From Pseudomonadota bacterium (lineage in GTDB: Bacteria > Pseudomonadota > Gammaproteobacteria > Xanthomonadales > Rhodanobacteraceae): a stretch of DNA of 57,895 nucleotides. Of this stretch, positions 19,435 to 28,541 are shown one piece after another. Position numbers and translations under genes: made by a program. The stretch covers positions 1-57,895 of the forward strand of contig JAKPAN010000309.1 of the NCBI GenBank assembly GCA_029779475.1, in the 5' to 3' direction. The notes below the pieces were generated by a model that was given only the letters and a program-made list of their open reading frames with translations, made no database searches and was not told the DNA's origin. The stretch's first letter is position 1, and each line of letters opens with the position of its first letter.

Positions 19435-20283
19435 CTACGGCTCCATAAGCGCCGCTGCGACTTCCGCCGCCTTTTCCAGATGCAAATGATGGTTCCCCGC
19501 GATGCGCACAACGCGGATGTCGGCGATGCGCGCGGCGCGTGAATCCATCATCGCGGCGGGCAAGTAGCTCGTCGCCGGGTCGGCAAGCACGAGACGCGTC
19601 GGCGCGCGGATGCCGGCGAGCATGGCCAGCACTTCGTCTTCGGTGTAGCGCTGCGGACTGACCAGAGTCAGGCGCGGATCGCTCGACCACACGACACCGC
19701 CCTCGACTTCACGCACGCCGCGCGCGACGATCGCGCGAGCGGCTGCATCGGACAGATCGTTCACGGCGCGGCGCGCGGCGATCGCGTCGTCGAGACTCGC
19801 GAACACGCGCAGCGGCCGGCGCGCGCCGAACGACGCATGCTGGTCGAGCGCCTCGCGCAGGCGCGGCAGCGCGTCGTCGAGCGTACGCGTGAGCGGGCCG
19901 AGCGCTTCGATGAGCAGCAATTGTTCGACGCGCTCGGGATAGATCGCCGCGAACAGGCTCGCCAGCGTGCCGCCGAGCGAATGACCGAGCAGGGTCGCGC
20001 GCGGCCAGCCGAGCGCGTCGAGCGCGCTGCGGATGTCGTCGAAATAATCGACGTAGTGATACCAGGCGCCCGGCGCGATGTGCGAGGACTGGCCGTGGCC
20101 GCGCAGGTCGATCGCGACGACCTGCCAGCGCGTGGCGAGCAGCGGCGCGAGCGCGTCGAAACTGCCTGCGTTGTCGAGCCAGCCGTGCAGCGCGAGCAGC
20201 GGCGGCAGCGAGGCGTCGCCCCAGCGTTTCGCGGCAAGCGCACCGTGCGCGATGTCGAGACGAATCTCCTCAGCGGCCGGCAT
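19435..20283 (-). CDS. Alpha/beta hydrolase
   Basis: 282 residues, no signal peptide. Motifs of the alpha/beta hydrolase fold: LALHGWLDNAGSF (oxyanion HGW, about 30-42), VVAIDLRGHGQS, the nucleophile elbow LLGHSLGGTLAS (Ser about 103) and GNHHLHLEKAAEVA with the catalytic His near the C-terminus. The acid is probably Asp in VLADPATSYLP. Substrate unknown. Its start overlaps the 3' end of ferrochelatase by 14 bp, so the two are one transcription unit; this neighbour does not by itself imply a role in haem synthesis. Confidence 0.9.
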   Translation of the reverse strand: MPAAEEIRLDIAHGALAAKRWGDASLPPLLALHGWLDNAGSFDALAPLLATRWQVVAIDLRGHGQSSHIAPGAWYHYVDYFDDIRSALDALGWPRATLLGHSLGGTLASLFAAIYPERVEQLLLIEALGPLTRTLDDALPRLREALDQHASFGARRPLRVFASLDDAIAARRAVNDLSDAAARAIVARGVREVEGGVVWSSDPRLTLVSPQRYTEDEVLAMLAGIRAPTRLVLADPATSYLPAAMMDSRAARIADIRVVRIAGNHHLHLEKAAEVAAALMEP

Positions 20284-21385
20284 CGCGCAAACGCTCGAAG
20301 CGGGCCTTGGCCGCCGTCGCCTGCGCGGCCGCGGAAGCAGCGTCCCAGTCCGGCGCGAATTCGGGCCAGCCGGCGGCGTTGCGCAACACGAGGTCGGCGA
20401 GCGCGGCGACGTGGTCGGCGCTGTCGTTGAGTGCGGGGATGTATTCGAGCTTTTCGCCGCCCGCGTGCAGGAAGCGCGCGTGGTTGGTCAGCGCGATTTC
20501 CTCGAGCGTCTCCAGGCAATCGACGGAGAATCCGGGACACAGCACCTGCACGTGGCGGACGCCGTCGAGCGGCAATTCCGACAGCGTGACGTCGGTGTAC
20601 GGCGAGAGCCAGCGCGCGCGGCCGACGCGCGACTGGAAGGTCACGATCGCCTCCTCTTCGGACAAACCCAGCCGCTCGCGCAGACGCCGCGCGGTTTCCT
20701 GGCATTGGCAGAAATACGGATCGCCCGCGCGCAGGTAACTCGCCGGCGTGCCGTGGAACGAAAGCACGAGTTTCTGCGCGCGGCCGCTGCGCTGCCAATG
20801 CGTTTCGACGCTGCGCGCAAGCGCTTCGATGTAGCGTGGCGCGGCGTGATAATCGGCGATAAAGCGCAGATCCGGCACCCAACGCCAGGTCGACAGCTCC
20901 GCGTGGACGGCGTCCAACGCCGAGGCCGTCGTCGTACCCGAATACTGTGGGAACACGGGCAGCACGAGCACGCGCCTCGCACCGGCCTGCGCGAGTTCGC
21001 GCATGACCGCGCCGATCGCGGGCTGGCCGTAGCGCATCGCATGGCGGACGAGGATCGGGCCGGACCGCTGCGCCTTGAGCGTGTCCTGCAGGCGTCGCGC
21101 GAGCGCGTCCATGCCGACCGCAAGCGGCGAGCCCTGGTCGGTCCAGATCTTGCGGTACAGCTCGGCCGAGCGCGCCGGGCGCACGCGCAGCACGAAGCCG
21201 TGCAACACGAGCCGCCATAACCAGCGCGGCCATTCGACGATGCGCGGGTCGGCGAGGAACTGGGCCAGATAGCGCCGCACGGCGCGCTTGGTCGGCGCGT
21301 CGGGCGTGCCGAGGTTGACGAGCAGCACGGCTGCCGCCGCCGTCTCGCCATGGCGAAACGCGGACTGTCCTTGATAACGCGGCAT
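20270..21385 (-). CDS. hemH: Ferrochelatase
   Basis: 371 residues; inserts Fe2+ into protoporphyrin IX, the last step of haem b synthesis, at the cytoplasmic membrane face. AVLLVNLGTPDAPT near the N-terminus, VLPVFPQYSGTTTAS (about 135-150), VLSFHGTPASY with the metal-handling His (about 198), FQSRVGRARWLSPYT and VQVLCPGFSVDCLETLEEI (about 280) are all present. ATG 21385 is chosen; a TTG at 21445 would add 20 residues with no similarity. The frame ends inside the start of the coupled hydrolase. Confidence 0.95.
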   Translation of the reverse strand: MPRYQGQSAFRHGETAAAAVLLVNLGTPDAPTKRAVRRYLAQFLADPRIVEWPRWLWRLVLHGFVLRVRPARSAELYRKIWTDQGSPLAVGMDALARRLQDTLKAQRSGPILVRHAMRYGQPAIGAVMRELAQAGARRVLVLPVFPQYSGTTTASALDAVHAELSTWRWVPDLRFIADYHAAPRYIEALARSVETHWQRSGRAQKLVLSFHGTPASYLRAGDPYFCQCQETARRLRERLGLSEEEAIVTFQSRVGRARWLSPYTDVTLSELPLDGVRHVQVLCPGFSVDCLETLEEIALTNHARFLHAGGEKLEYIPALNDSADHVAALADLVLRNAAGWPEFAPDWDAASAAAQATAAKARFERLRDAGR

Positions 21386-21487
21386 CTTCGGGAAACAGGA
21401 ACCTTCAGGGAATGGGATCGGCTGCGAATACCGATCGACCGCCAAATGCCGGAAATCCGGAATTTTGCTGCTATGCTGGCGTTGCTA

Positions 21488-21523
21488 CCGCGGACCACCG
21501 CGGAGCAGACGATTACTTATAAC
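21488..21523 (+). promoter_or_regulatory. Dyad and AT-rich leader before the exported-protein gene
   Basis: CCGCGG-ACCA-CCGCGG (21488-21503) forms a perfect 6-bp dyad, followed by an AT-rich run containing TATAAC (21518-21523), just upstream of ATG 21542. An operator with a -10-like element is possible, but no acceptable -35 is seen at the right distance. Confidence 0.25.
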
Positions 21524-21541
21524 AATAACAAAGACAGCAGC

Positions 21542-22465
21542 ATGCGCGCACCGACCTGCACCATCGCAGCCGGGTTGCTCGCCGTCGCCGCCCTTTCGGC
21601 AGCGCGGACGGCGTCGGCTGCCTACGGCGCGGCCTACGATACGATCTACCGGATCGACCTCGCCAAGCCCGCCGCGAGCACGCTCGGCATCGCCGGCCGC
21701 TACGGCGGCCAGCCGATCGCCAACCTCAGCGGCCTGACCACGCAGCCCGACGGCTCGCTGCTTGCGATCGCAGGCACGCTCAAGTCGCTGGTGCGCGTCG
21801 ACCCGGACAGCGGCATCGCAACGCCGGTCGGCACGCTGGGCGTCAACGGTGGCAGCGGCCAGTTCGACGCGCTCGACCTCGGCATGACGAGCAGCTGCCA
21901 GGGCACGCTCTATCTCACCTCCGGCGTGCTGCACACGTTGTACACGGTCAATCCCGCGAACGGCGCGGCGACGCCCGTCGGCGACACCGGCGTTGCCATC
22001 AGCGGCCTCGCGGAACGCGGCGGCGTGCTGTACGGCGCCGGCGCGAAGGGCGACGCCACGCTCTACCGCATCGATCCGAAGACCGGTGCCACCAAAGCGA
22101 TCGGCAGCTTCGGCAGCGAAGCGACGACGTGGATCAACTCCGTGTCGCTGAGTTTCGACGCCAGCGGCACGCTCTGGGCGGTGCTCAACTACGTGCCGCC
22201 GCAGAACGACAATTCGCCGGTGCCGGACTGGGCCGATCTCGCCACGATCGATCCGCGCACGGGCACGCTGCACATGGTCGGACCGGTCACCGGTCCCGAC
22301 TCGCTGCGCCAGTTCGGCATGAAAGGTTTCACCGTTGGCCCGACGCCGTGCGTCGCCGCCGTGACGCCCGCCGCCGCGCCGGTGGATTCGCTATGGGCGC
22401 TGCTCCTGCTCGGCGCCGGCATGATGGCTGCGGCGTTCCGCGCCACGCGCGCGAAGCTGTCCTGA
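21542..22465 (+). CDS. Exported beta-propeller-like protein with IPTL/PEP-CTERM-type tail
   Basis: 307 residues. Signal peptide MRAPTCTIAAGLLAVAALSAARTASA. The body has repeats around YRIDLAKPAASTLG, VRVDPDSGIATPVGT, YTVNPANGAATPVGD, YRIDPKTGATKAIG and ATIDPRTGTLHMVG, spaced about 45-50 residues. That is the blade pattern of a PQQ/NHL-like beta-propeller. The C-terminal 28 residues read PVDSLW, then a hydrophobic helix (ALLLLGAGMMAAAF), then a basic end (RATRAK). This is the tripartite architecture of exosortase- or IPTL-type sorting signals with a divergent first motif. Function unknown; a cell-envelope or extracellular role is inferred. Confidence 0.8.
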   Translation: MRAPTCTIAAGLLAVAALSAARTASAAYGAAYDTIYRIDLAKPAASTLGIAGRYGGQPIANLSGLTTQPDGSLLAIAGTLKSLVRVDPDSGIATPVGTLGVNGGSGQFDALDLGMTSSCQGTLYLTSGVLHTLYTVNPANGAATPVGDTGVAISGLAERGGVLYGAGAKGDATLYRIDPKTGATKAIGSFGSEATTWINSVSLSFDASGTLWAVLNYVPPQNDNSPVPDWADLATIDPRTGTLHMVGPVTGPDSLRQFGMKGFTVGPTPCVAAVTPAAAPVDSLWALLLLGAGMMAAAFRATRAKLS

Positions 22466-22577
22466 CGTCCGCGCCCGACGTTTTCGCACGCGCGTCGCCG
22501 GCGAACCGCGACGCTTCCGCTTCATCGCTCGCTCAGCGCCGCCTGCTAAGGTGGCGCGAATAGCCATGGAGTCGACG

Positions 22578-23258
22578 ATGCGCCCGATCCTGTTTGCCCT
22601 CGTGTCCCTGCTGACCGTTGCCGTCGTCACCCCCGCCCGTGCCGGCGAGGAAGAGGACAAGCGCGCAGAGAACGCCGTGCGCGTGCTCAAGGAAGTCATG
22701 GAAGCGCCGGACAAGGCGATTCCGCAGGATCTGCTGCGCGAGGCGCATGCGATCGCTGTCGTGCCGGACGTGATCAAGGCCGGCCTCGTCATCGGCGGCC
22801 GCCATGGCAACGGCCTCATCTCGGTGAAGACACGCGACGGCACCTGGTCGAACCCCGCGTTCGTGAGCATGACCGGCGGCAGCATCGGCTTCCAGGCCGG
22901 CGTGTCGTCGACCGACGTGATCCTCGTGTTCCGCACGCAGCGCGGCGTGGAGTCGATCGTGCACGGCAAGTTCACGCTCGGCGCCGATGCGTCCGCCGCC
23001 GCGGGCCCGGTCGGCCGTTCCGCGCAGGCTTCGACCGACGCACAGCTCAAGGCGGAAATCTATTCGTACTCGCGCGCCCGCGGCCTGTTCGCCGGCGCCG
23101 CGCTCGACGGCACCGCGATCCGCATCGACAACGACGCCAACCAGGCCGTCTACGGCCAGGGCGTGACCGCGCGCCGCGTCTTCGAAGGCGGCGTCTCGCA
23201 CGTGCCGGACGCAGTCGTGGATTTCCGCGACCTGCTCGAGGAGTACACTTCAAAGTAA
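22578..23258 (+). CDS. SYLF/YSC84 domain lipid-binding protein
   Basis: 226 residues with a signal peptide ending in ARAGEE. The mature part has the SYLF-domain blocks [55 protein letters not shown] and [23 protein letters not shown] (about 155-180). Family members bind phosphoinositides in eukaryotes; bacterial ones are periplasmic with an undefined role. ATG 22578 is preferred to 22566 since GGAG is 5 nt before it. It lies 37 bp upstream of tatA. Confidence 0.92.
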   Translation: MRPILFALVSLLTVAVVTPARAGEEEDKRAENAVRVLKEVMEAPDKAIPQDLLREAHAIAVVPDVIKAGLVIGGRHGNGLISVKTRDGTWSNPAFVSMTGGSIGFQAGVSSTDVILVFRTQRGVESIVHGKFTLGADASAAAGPVGRSAQASTDAQLKAEIYSYSRARGLFAGAALDGTAIRIDNDANQAVYGQGVTARRVFEGGVSHVPDAVVDFRDLLEEYTSK

Positions 23259-23295
23259 CCGGGCGTTCTCAGCCCAAGCAGAGTCGGTGTTTCCC

Positions 23296-23520
23296 ATGGG
23301 TCTGAGTGGTTGGCATTTAATCGTTCTTGTCGTCGTCGTCGCGCTCGTCTTCGGCACGAAGAAGCTGCGCAACGTCGGCGAGGATCTCGGCGCGGCGATC
23401 AAGAGCTTCAAGAAAGGCATGCAGGACGGCGACAACGCCGATCCATCCGCGCGCCTCAAGGCCGATCCGCCGGCCGAATCCACGACGGAACACGCGACGA
23501 AATCCGAGCGCGTCGAATAA
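23296..23520 (+). CDS. tatA: Sec-independent translocase subunit TatA
   Basis: 74 residues. Pore-forming subunit of the twin-arginine translocase. One N-terminal membrane helix ([15 protein letters not shown]), the hinge [14 protein letters not shown] and an amphipathic helix ([11 protein letters not shown]) are in the canonical order, followed by an acidic tail. ATG 23296 starts MGLSGWHL; an upstream GTG (23287) would add three residues. First gene of tatABC. Confidence 0.95.
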   Translation: MGLSGWHLIVLVVVVALVFGTKKLRNVGEDLGAAIKSFKKGMQDGDNADPSARLKADPPAESTTEHATKSERVE

Positions 23521-23541
23521 GCGCGTCCGGCGCGTCGGCTC

Positions 23542-23868
23542 ATGTTCGAATTCGATTTCGGCAAACTCGCCATCATCGCGGTCGTCGCGCTGATCGTGCT
23601 CGGCCCCGAACGCCTGCCGCGCGTCGCGCGCACCGCGGGCGCGCTGCTGCGGCGCGCGCGCAACAGTTGGCAGAACGTGCGCAACGAGATCGAACGCGAA
23701 CTCGCCGCCGAAGACCTCAAGAAGTCGGTGCAGGATCTCAAGCGCGAGGTCGACGTCGGCGCCGACCTGCGCGCCACGGCGAGCGACGTGCGCGCCGCCG
23801 CGAATGACGCGGAAACCGCTGCACGCGATGCCGCCGCTTCCGCGCGATCCGGAAGCGATCGCCCATGA
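23542..23868 (+). CDS. tatB: Sec-independent translocase subunit TatB
   Basis: 108 residues. Starts MFEFDFGKLAIIAVVALIVLGPERLPRVARTAG, the TatB N-terminus with the LGPERLP hinge. A long charged amphipathic helix (to about residue 100) follows, containing VRNEIERELAAEDLKKSVQDLKREVD. It forms the substrate receptor with TatC. The stop overlaps the tatC start by 4 bp (ATGA). Confidence 0.95.
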   Translation: MFEFDFGKLAIIAVVALIVLGPERLPRVARTAGALLRRARNSWQNVRNEIERELAAEDLKKSVQDLKREVDVGADLRATASDVRAAANDAETAARDAAASARSGSDRP

Positions 23869-24626
23869 GCGATCCCGCGCGGGACGAAATCGACGACACG
23901 CAGTCGTCGCTGATTTCCCATCTCATCGAACTGCGCGAGCGCCTGCTCAAGGCGGTCGCGGCGGTGCTCGTCGTCCTCGTCGCGCTGATGCCGTTCGCGA
24001 ATAAGCTCTATGGCTGGCTCGCGCTGCCGCTGGTCAGCCATCTGCCTCAGGGCGGCACGATGATCGCGACCGAAGTCGCCTCGCCGTTCTTCACGCCGCT
24101 CAAGCTCGCGTTCTACGTCGCGCTGTTCATCGCGATTCCGGTCGTGCTCTACCAGCTCTGGGCGTTCGTCGCGCCGGGCCTGTACCGCAACGAGAAGCGC
24201 CTTGCGGTACCGATCCTCGTGTCGTCGGTGCTGCTGTTCTACCTCGGCTGCGCGTTCGCGTACTTCTTCGTGCTGCCGGCGGTGTTCAAGTTCACGACGG
24301 CGATGGCGCCGGCCGGCGTCGCGGTGATGCCCGACATCTCGCACTACTTGAGTTTCGTGCTCGGCCTGTTCTTCGCGTTCGGGTTGTGCTTCGAAGTGCC
24401 GGTCGTGCTCGTCATCCTCGTCGCGCTCGGCATCGTCTCGGCCGCGCAGCTCGCGTCGAGCCGGCGCTACGCGATCGTCGGCGCTTTCACGATCGCCGCC
24501 GTGCTGACGCCGCCGGATGCGCTGTCGATGTTCATGCTCGCGGTGCCGATGATCGTGCTCTATGAGGTCGGCATCATCGGCGCGCGCATGTTGTCGCGAC
24601 CCGACTCGCAGTCGTCGCCAACCTGA
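23865..24626 (+). CDS. tatC: Sec-independent translocase subunit TatC
   Basis: 253 residues, six transmembrane helices. Recognises twin-arginine signal peptides. Conserved features: SLISHLIELRERLLKA at the N-terminus (Glu/Arg-rich signal-binding surface), EVASPFFTPLKLAFYVALFIAIPVVLYQLWAFVAPGLYRNEKR (first and second periplasmic/cytoplasmic loops), then FGLCFEVPV and LTPPDALSMFMLAVPMIVLYE. Third gene of tatABC. Confidence 0.96.
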   Translation: MSDPARDEIDDTQSSLISHLIELRERLLKAVAAVLVVLVALMPFANKLYGWLALPLVSHLPQGGTMIATEVASPFFTPLKLAFYVALFIAIPVVLYQLWAFVAPGLYRNEKRLAVPILVSSVLLFYLGCAFAYFFVLPAVFKFTTAMAPAGVAVMPDISHYLSFVLGLFFAFGLCFEVPVVLVILVALGIVSAAQLASSRRYAIVGAFTIAAVLTPPDALSMFMLAVPMIVLYEVGIIGARMLSRPDSQSSPT

Positions 24627-24767
24627 ATCAGCGACGCGCCCGTCGCGGCTGCGTTGCAATTCGTCACAAATCGATAGTCGCCGGCGCATGGCTTTGCAGC
24701 GATGCTGAGGGCGAGACTTACACCATTGGGGATTCGCGGAAAACGCGAGGCCGGAACCGAGACATCG

Positions 24768-24998
24768 ATGAAGCGCACTACCGAAAACGAGACCGGCGAA
24801 TCCCGCGATGCCAGCCTGCGCGTGTCCAAGCGCGTGCGCGACAGCCTCAAGGCGGCGGCCGCAGTCATGGGCCGGCCGCTCTACGACGTGACCAACGAAG
24901 CGATCAGCGAATACCTCGGCCAGTTGCGCATCGACGACTCGCTGGCCGCGATCCGCAAGGCCGGCCGCTCGCGCGCCGAGCCGCAGCGCCGCCGCTAG
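24768..24998 (+). CDS. Small hypothetical protein, ribbon-helix-helix-like
   Basis: 76 residues, strongly basic C-terminus. The stretch DASLRVSKRVRDSLKAAAAVMGRPLYDVTNEAISEYL (about 15-51) has the strand-helix-helix pattern of RHH/Arc-type DNA-binding proteins: alternating residues in a short strand and then two helices. Start is ATG 24768 after AT-poor leader without a clear Shine-Dalgarno. No toxin gene is beside it, so an antitoxin role is not supported. It overlaps the convergent amidotransferase gene by 4 bp. Confidence 0.6.
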   Translation: MKRTTENETGESRDASLRVSKRVRDSLKAAAAVMGRPLYDVTNEAISEYLGQLRIDDSLAAIRKAGRSRAEPQRRR

Positions 24999-25759
24999 CG
25001 CGCGGCCAGCGCGATCGTGCGGAAGCGGCCGAGCAATCGCCGCGCGAACGGCGCTGGCGAGCAGCCCGAATCCACGCAGCACGCCTGCGGACAATTGCCG
25101 TTGCGCGCCGGACGCCTCGCGTCGAGATAGCCGCGCATGATTTCCGCGCTGAACTCCGGATGGAATTGCAGCCCCCACGCGCGCGGCGCGTAGCGCACCG
25201 CGTGATGCGGGTCGTGCGCGGAGCGCGCGAGCACGCGCGCGCCGGCCGGCAGGTCGAGCACGCTCTGCTGGTGCGAGACATGCGCGGCGAAACGCTGCGG
25301 CGCGTTCGCGAACAGCGCATCGTCGTCGCTGTCGGGCAAGCGTTCGATCGCGACGGTGCCGACTTCGCGGCCGTTCGGGTGGTAGTCGACGCGTCCGCCG
25401 AGCGCGTGCGCGAGCAGTTGATGGCCGTAGCAGACGCCGAGCACGGCGCTGCCGGCGTCGATCGTCTGCGCGAGCCATTGCGCAGCGCGTTCGCTCCAAT
25501 CCAGGCGTTCGCTGACCATTGCCGGCGAACCGGTGACGACGACGCCCGCGTAGGCGCCGGCCGGCGGCAGCGCATCGCGTTCGGCGTCGACGACATTGAC
25601 CTCGTCGCGACGCAGGCGCAGTCCGCGCCGGAACCATTCCGGAAAATCGCCGTGCCGCGCGCGCACCGACGGCAGCGTGCTGCCGGTTTGCACGATGAGG
25701 AAATCGGCTTTATGCGCCGCAGGGTGCGGCGTGGAGCGATTCGATGCGCGCACGATCAA
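24995..25759 (-). CDS. Class I glutamine amidotransferase family protein
   Basis: 254 residues. Catalytic nucleophile in SAVLGVCYGHQLLAHALGG (Cys about 108) and His-Glu in GLQFHPEFSAEI (about 200) complete the GATase triad. VVVTGSPAMVSE is the oxyanion loop. This stand-alone type resembles GuaA-like putative amidotransferases (YfeJ type); substrate unknown. Start is not certain: TTG 25759 overlaps the upstream gene's TGA; GTG 25753 is the alternative. The C-terminus has an odd cysteine cluster (NCPQACCVDSGC). Confidence 0.88.
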   Translation of the reverse strand: MIVRASNRSTPHPAAHKADFLIVQTGSTLPSVRARHGDFPEWFRRGLRLRRDEVNVVDAERDALPPAGAYAGVVVTGSPAMVSERLDWSERAAQWLAQTIDAGSAVLGVCYGHQLLAHALGGRVDYHPNGREVGTVAIERLPDSDDDALFANAPQRFAAHVSHQQSVLDLPAGARVLARSAHDPHHAVRYAPRAWGLQFHPEFSAEIMRGYLDARRPARNGNCPQACCVDSGCSPAPFARRLLGRFRTIALAAR

Positions 25760-27564
25760 TCCGACGGTGGCAGCACGTCGGCGACTTCCGCGAGCGTGGT
25801 CACGCCGCGCGCGATCTGTGCCGCGGCTGACGCGCGCAGCGGCCGCATGCCTTCGTCGAGGCCCGTGCGCGTGACCTTGGCGAGATCCATGTCGGGCTGG
25901 ATCAGTGCGCGCACCGCGGGCGAAATGCGCAGCATTTCATAGATGCCGGTGCGGCCAAGGAAGCCGGTCTTGCGGCACTCCAGACAACCCTTCGGCGCAT
26001 AGATCTTCGCGGGCGGCGCGATGCGCAAGCCATGCGTGAGCACAGCCCAAGCCTGCACGTCGAGCTTGCCTTCCACCTTGCAATGCGGACACAGCGTACG
26101 CACGAGGCGCTGCGCGACGATGCCGGTCAGCGTCGACTGCAGCAGGTAATTCGGCACGCCGAGATCGAGCAGGCGCGTCAGCGCGCTCGGCGCGTCGTTG
26201 GTGTGCAGCGTAGACAGCACGAGGTGGCCGGTCAGCGAGGCCTGCACGGCCATCTGCGCGGTTTCGAGGTCGCGGATTTCGCCGACCATGATGATGTCCG
26301 GATCCTGGCGCATGAGTGTGCGCACGCCGGCCGCGAAATCGAGGTCGATCGCGTGATGCACCTGCATCTGGTTGAACTCGGGCGAGACCATTTCGATCGG
26401 GTCTTCGACCGTGCAGACGTTGAGGTCGGGCGTCGCCAGCACCTTGAGCGTGGAATACAGCGTCGTCGTCTTGCCCGAGCCGGTCGGGCCGGTGACGAGC
26501 ACGATGCCGTGCGGCCGCGTGACGAATTCGCGCCAGGTCGCTTCTTCCGTTTCGGAAAAGCCGAGCTGTCGGAATTCCTTGACCACGATGTCCGGGTCGA
26601 AGATGCGCATGACGATCTTCTCGCCGAACGCGGTCGGCATGCTCGACAAACGCAGTTCGACTTCGCGACCGCCCTGCGAGCGCGTCTTGATGCGGCCGTC
26701 CTGCGGGCGGCGCTTCTCGGCGACGTCCATGCGGCCGAGGATCTTGATGCGCGAGGTCACCGCGGTCATCACCGGCGTCGGCAGCTCGAACACCTTGTGC
26801 ATGACGCCGTCGATGCGGAAGCGCATGTTGCTCATGTCGCGGCGCGGTTCGAGGTGGATGTCCGACGCGCGCTGCTCGAACGCGTACTGCAGCAGCCAGT
26901 CGACGATGTGCACGACATGGCGGTCGTCGACGCCGACGTCGCCGGCCTTGCCGAGCTCGACGAGCTGCTCGAAGTTGAGGATGCCGCTGCCGACCTGCCC
27001 GTCCTTGGCGTCCTTCGCGCGCTGGATCGAGCGCTGCACGCTCCACCATTCGGCGAGGTAGCGGTTGACGTCGAGCGGGCTGGCGACGACGCGCTGGATG
27101 TCCTTGCGCAGGATGTGGCCGAGGTCGGCGACCCAGCGCGTGTCGAACGGCTCGCTCGAGGCAAACACGACCTGCATGTCCGTGACCGCGACCGGCAGGA
27201 TTCGGTAACGCTGCGCGTAGGCGTGGCTGACCACTTGCGTGACCGCGGCGACGTCGATCTTCATCGGATCGATCTTGAGGTACGGCAAACCGGCGCGTTC
27301 GGCGAGCCATTGCGTGAGCACTTCCAGACTCAGCGGCTTGTCGGCATGACGCTGGTCGGGGAGTTTCAAGTTGGCGACGAGCACGAGCGGATGCAGCTCT
27401 GTGCGGCCGCGCGCGGTGCGCACGTCGTTGCGCACGCGCTTGGCGTCGCCGTCGGTGATCACGCCGTCGGCCACGAGCGCGGCGAGGGTTTCGTCGAGGT
27501 CGAGCCGGCGGTGCAGGCCGAGCGTCGGAGCGGCATTCGTTGCGAGCGGGCTGGCGCCGGTCAT
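25756..27564 (-). CDS. GspE/PulE/PilB-type secretion or pilus ATPase
   Basis: 602 residues. The N-terminal MshEN-like domain (about 1-200) is followed by the ATPase domain. Motifs: Walker [14 protein letters not shown] (about 335), Asp box VEDPIE, Walker [14 protein letters not shown], His box [13 protein letters not shown], and the tetracysteine zinc loop CPHC with [18 protein letters not shown] near the C-terminus. ATG 27564 chosen over TTG 27573. No other secretion or pilin genes are nearby, so which machine it powers (T2SS or type IV pilus) is open. It is coupled to the amidotransferase downstream. Confidence 0.92.
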   Translation of the reverse strand: MTGASPLATNAAPTLGLHRRLDLDETLAALVADGVITDGDAKRVRNDVRTARGRTELHPLVLVANLKLPDQRHADKPLSLEVLTQWLAERAGLPYLKIDPMKIDVAAVTQVVSHAYAQRYRILPVAVTDMQVVFASSEPFDTRWVADLGHILRKDIQRVVASPLDVNRYLAEWWSVQRSIQRAKDAKDGQVGSGILNFEQLVELGKAGDVGVDDRHVVHIVDWLLQYAFEQRASDIHLEPRRDMSNMRFRIDGVMHKVFELPTPVMTAVTSRIKILGRMDVAEKRRPQDGRIKTRSQGGREVELRLSSMPTAFGEKIVMRIFDPDIVVKEFRQLGFSETEEATWREFVTRPHGIVLVTGPTGSGKTTTLYSTLKVLATPDLNVCTVEDPIEMVSPEFNQMQVHHAIDLDFAAGVRTLMRQDPDIIMVGEIRDLETAQMAVQASLTGHLVLSTLHTNDAPSALTRLLDLGVPNYLLQSTLTGIVAQRLVRTLCPHCKVEGKLDVQAWAVLTHGLRIAPPAKIYAPKGCLECRKTGFLGRTGIYEMLRISPAVRALIQPDMDLAKVTRTGLDEGMRPLRASAAAQIARGVTTLAEVADVLPPSD

Positions 27565-27635
27565 CACGGTCAATGCATCAGGGGCATCGCCGCTATACTA
27601 GCGCGCTTTTCCCCCGCGACTTCGTGAGTTACGGC

Positions 27636-28541
27636 ATGTCGGGACTGACGTTCCAGGAAATCATCCAGACCCTCAACCGCTATTGGGGCGAGCAGGGCTG
27701 CGTGCTGATCCAGCCACTCGACACCGAGGTCGGCGCGGGCACGTTCCATCCGGCGACGTTTCTGCGTTCGATCGGCCCGGAGCCGTGGGCGGCCGCCTAC
27801 GTGCAGCCGTCGCGCCGTCCGACCGACGGCCGCTACGGCGAAAACCCGAACCGTTTGCAGCATTACTACCAGTACCAGGTGGTGATGAAGCCGAATCCCG
27901 ACAACATCCTCGATCTCTACATCGGCTCGCTCAAGGAACTCGGCGTCGATCCGCTCGTGCACGACCTGCGTTTCGTCGAGGACAACTGGGAATCGCCGAC
28001 GCTCGGCGCCTGGGGGCTCGGCTGGGAAGTCTGGCTCAACGGCATGGAAGTCACGCAGTTCACGTATTTCCAGCAGGCCGGCGGCATCGAGTGCAAGCCG
28101 GTCACGGGCGAGATCACCTATGGCCTCGAACGCCTCGCGATGTACCTGCAGAACGTCGACAACGTCTACGACCTCGTCTGGACGCGCGCGCCGCACGGCG
28201 TGGTGACGTACGGCGACGTGTTCCACCAGAACGAAGTCGAGCAATCGACCTACAACTTCGAGCACGCGAACGTCGAGAAACTCTTCGCCTGGTTCGACAC
28301 CTGCGAAGCGGAAGCCGCGCGCCTCGTCGAACTCGGCTTGCCGCTGCCCGCCTACGAACAGGTCATGAAGGCGAGTCACACGTTCAACCTGCTCGACGCG
28401 CGCCGCGCGATCAGCGTGACCGAACGCCAGCGCTACATCCTGCGCGTGCGCACGATCGCGCGCGCCGTCGCGCAGGCGTACTACGCGCAGCGCGAAAAAC
28501 TCGGTTTCCCCGGACTCAAGAAACACAAGGAAGCCGCGTGA
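27636..28541 (+). CDS. glyQ: Glycyl-tRNA synthetase alpha subunit
   Basis: 301 residues; catalytic subunit of the bacterial alpha2beta2 glycyl-tRNA ligase. [51 protein letters not shown] is the invariant N-terminal block (class II motif region). [23 protein letters not shown] and [17 protein letters not shown] follow. ATG 27636 begins the family N-terminus exactly. It has a TATACT -10-like box at 27594-27599, without a convincing -35. The stop overlaps the glyS ATG by 1 bp. Confidence 0.97.
   Translation: MSGLTFQEIIQTLNRYWGEQGCVLIQPLDTEVGAGTFHPATFLRSIGPEPWAAAYVQPSRRPTDGRYGENPNRLQHYYQYQVVMKPNPDNILDLYIGSLKELGVDPLVHDLRFVEDNWESPTLGAWGLGWEVWLNGMEVTQFTYFQQAGGIECKPVTGEITYGLERLAMYLQNVDNVYDLVWTRAPHGVVTYGDVFHQNEVEQSTYNFEHANVEKLFAWFDTCEAEAARLVELGLPLPAYEQVMKASHTFNLLDARRAISVTERQRYILRVRTIARAVAQAYYAQREKLGFPGLKKHKEAA

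Noticed and set aside
25160-25942. 260-codon plus-strand frame across the GATase/GspE junction
   Set aside because: Crosses two clearly coding minus-strand genes that have complete catalytic motifs.
27594-27599. TATACT as glyQ promoter -10
   Set aside because: Good -10 match, but no -35 hexamer resembling TTGACA at 16-18 bp; not listed as a promoter.
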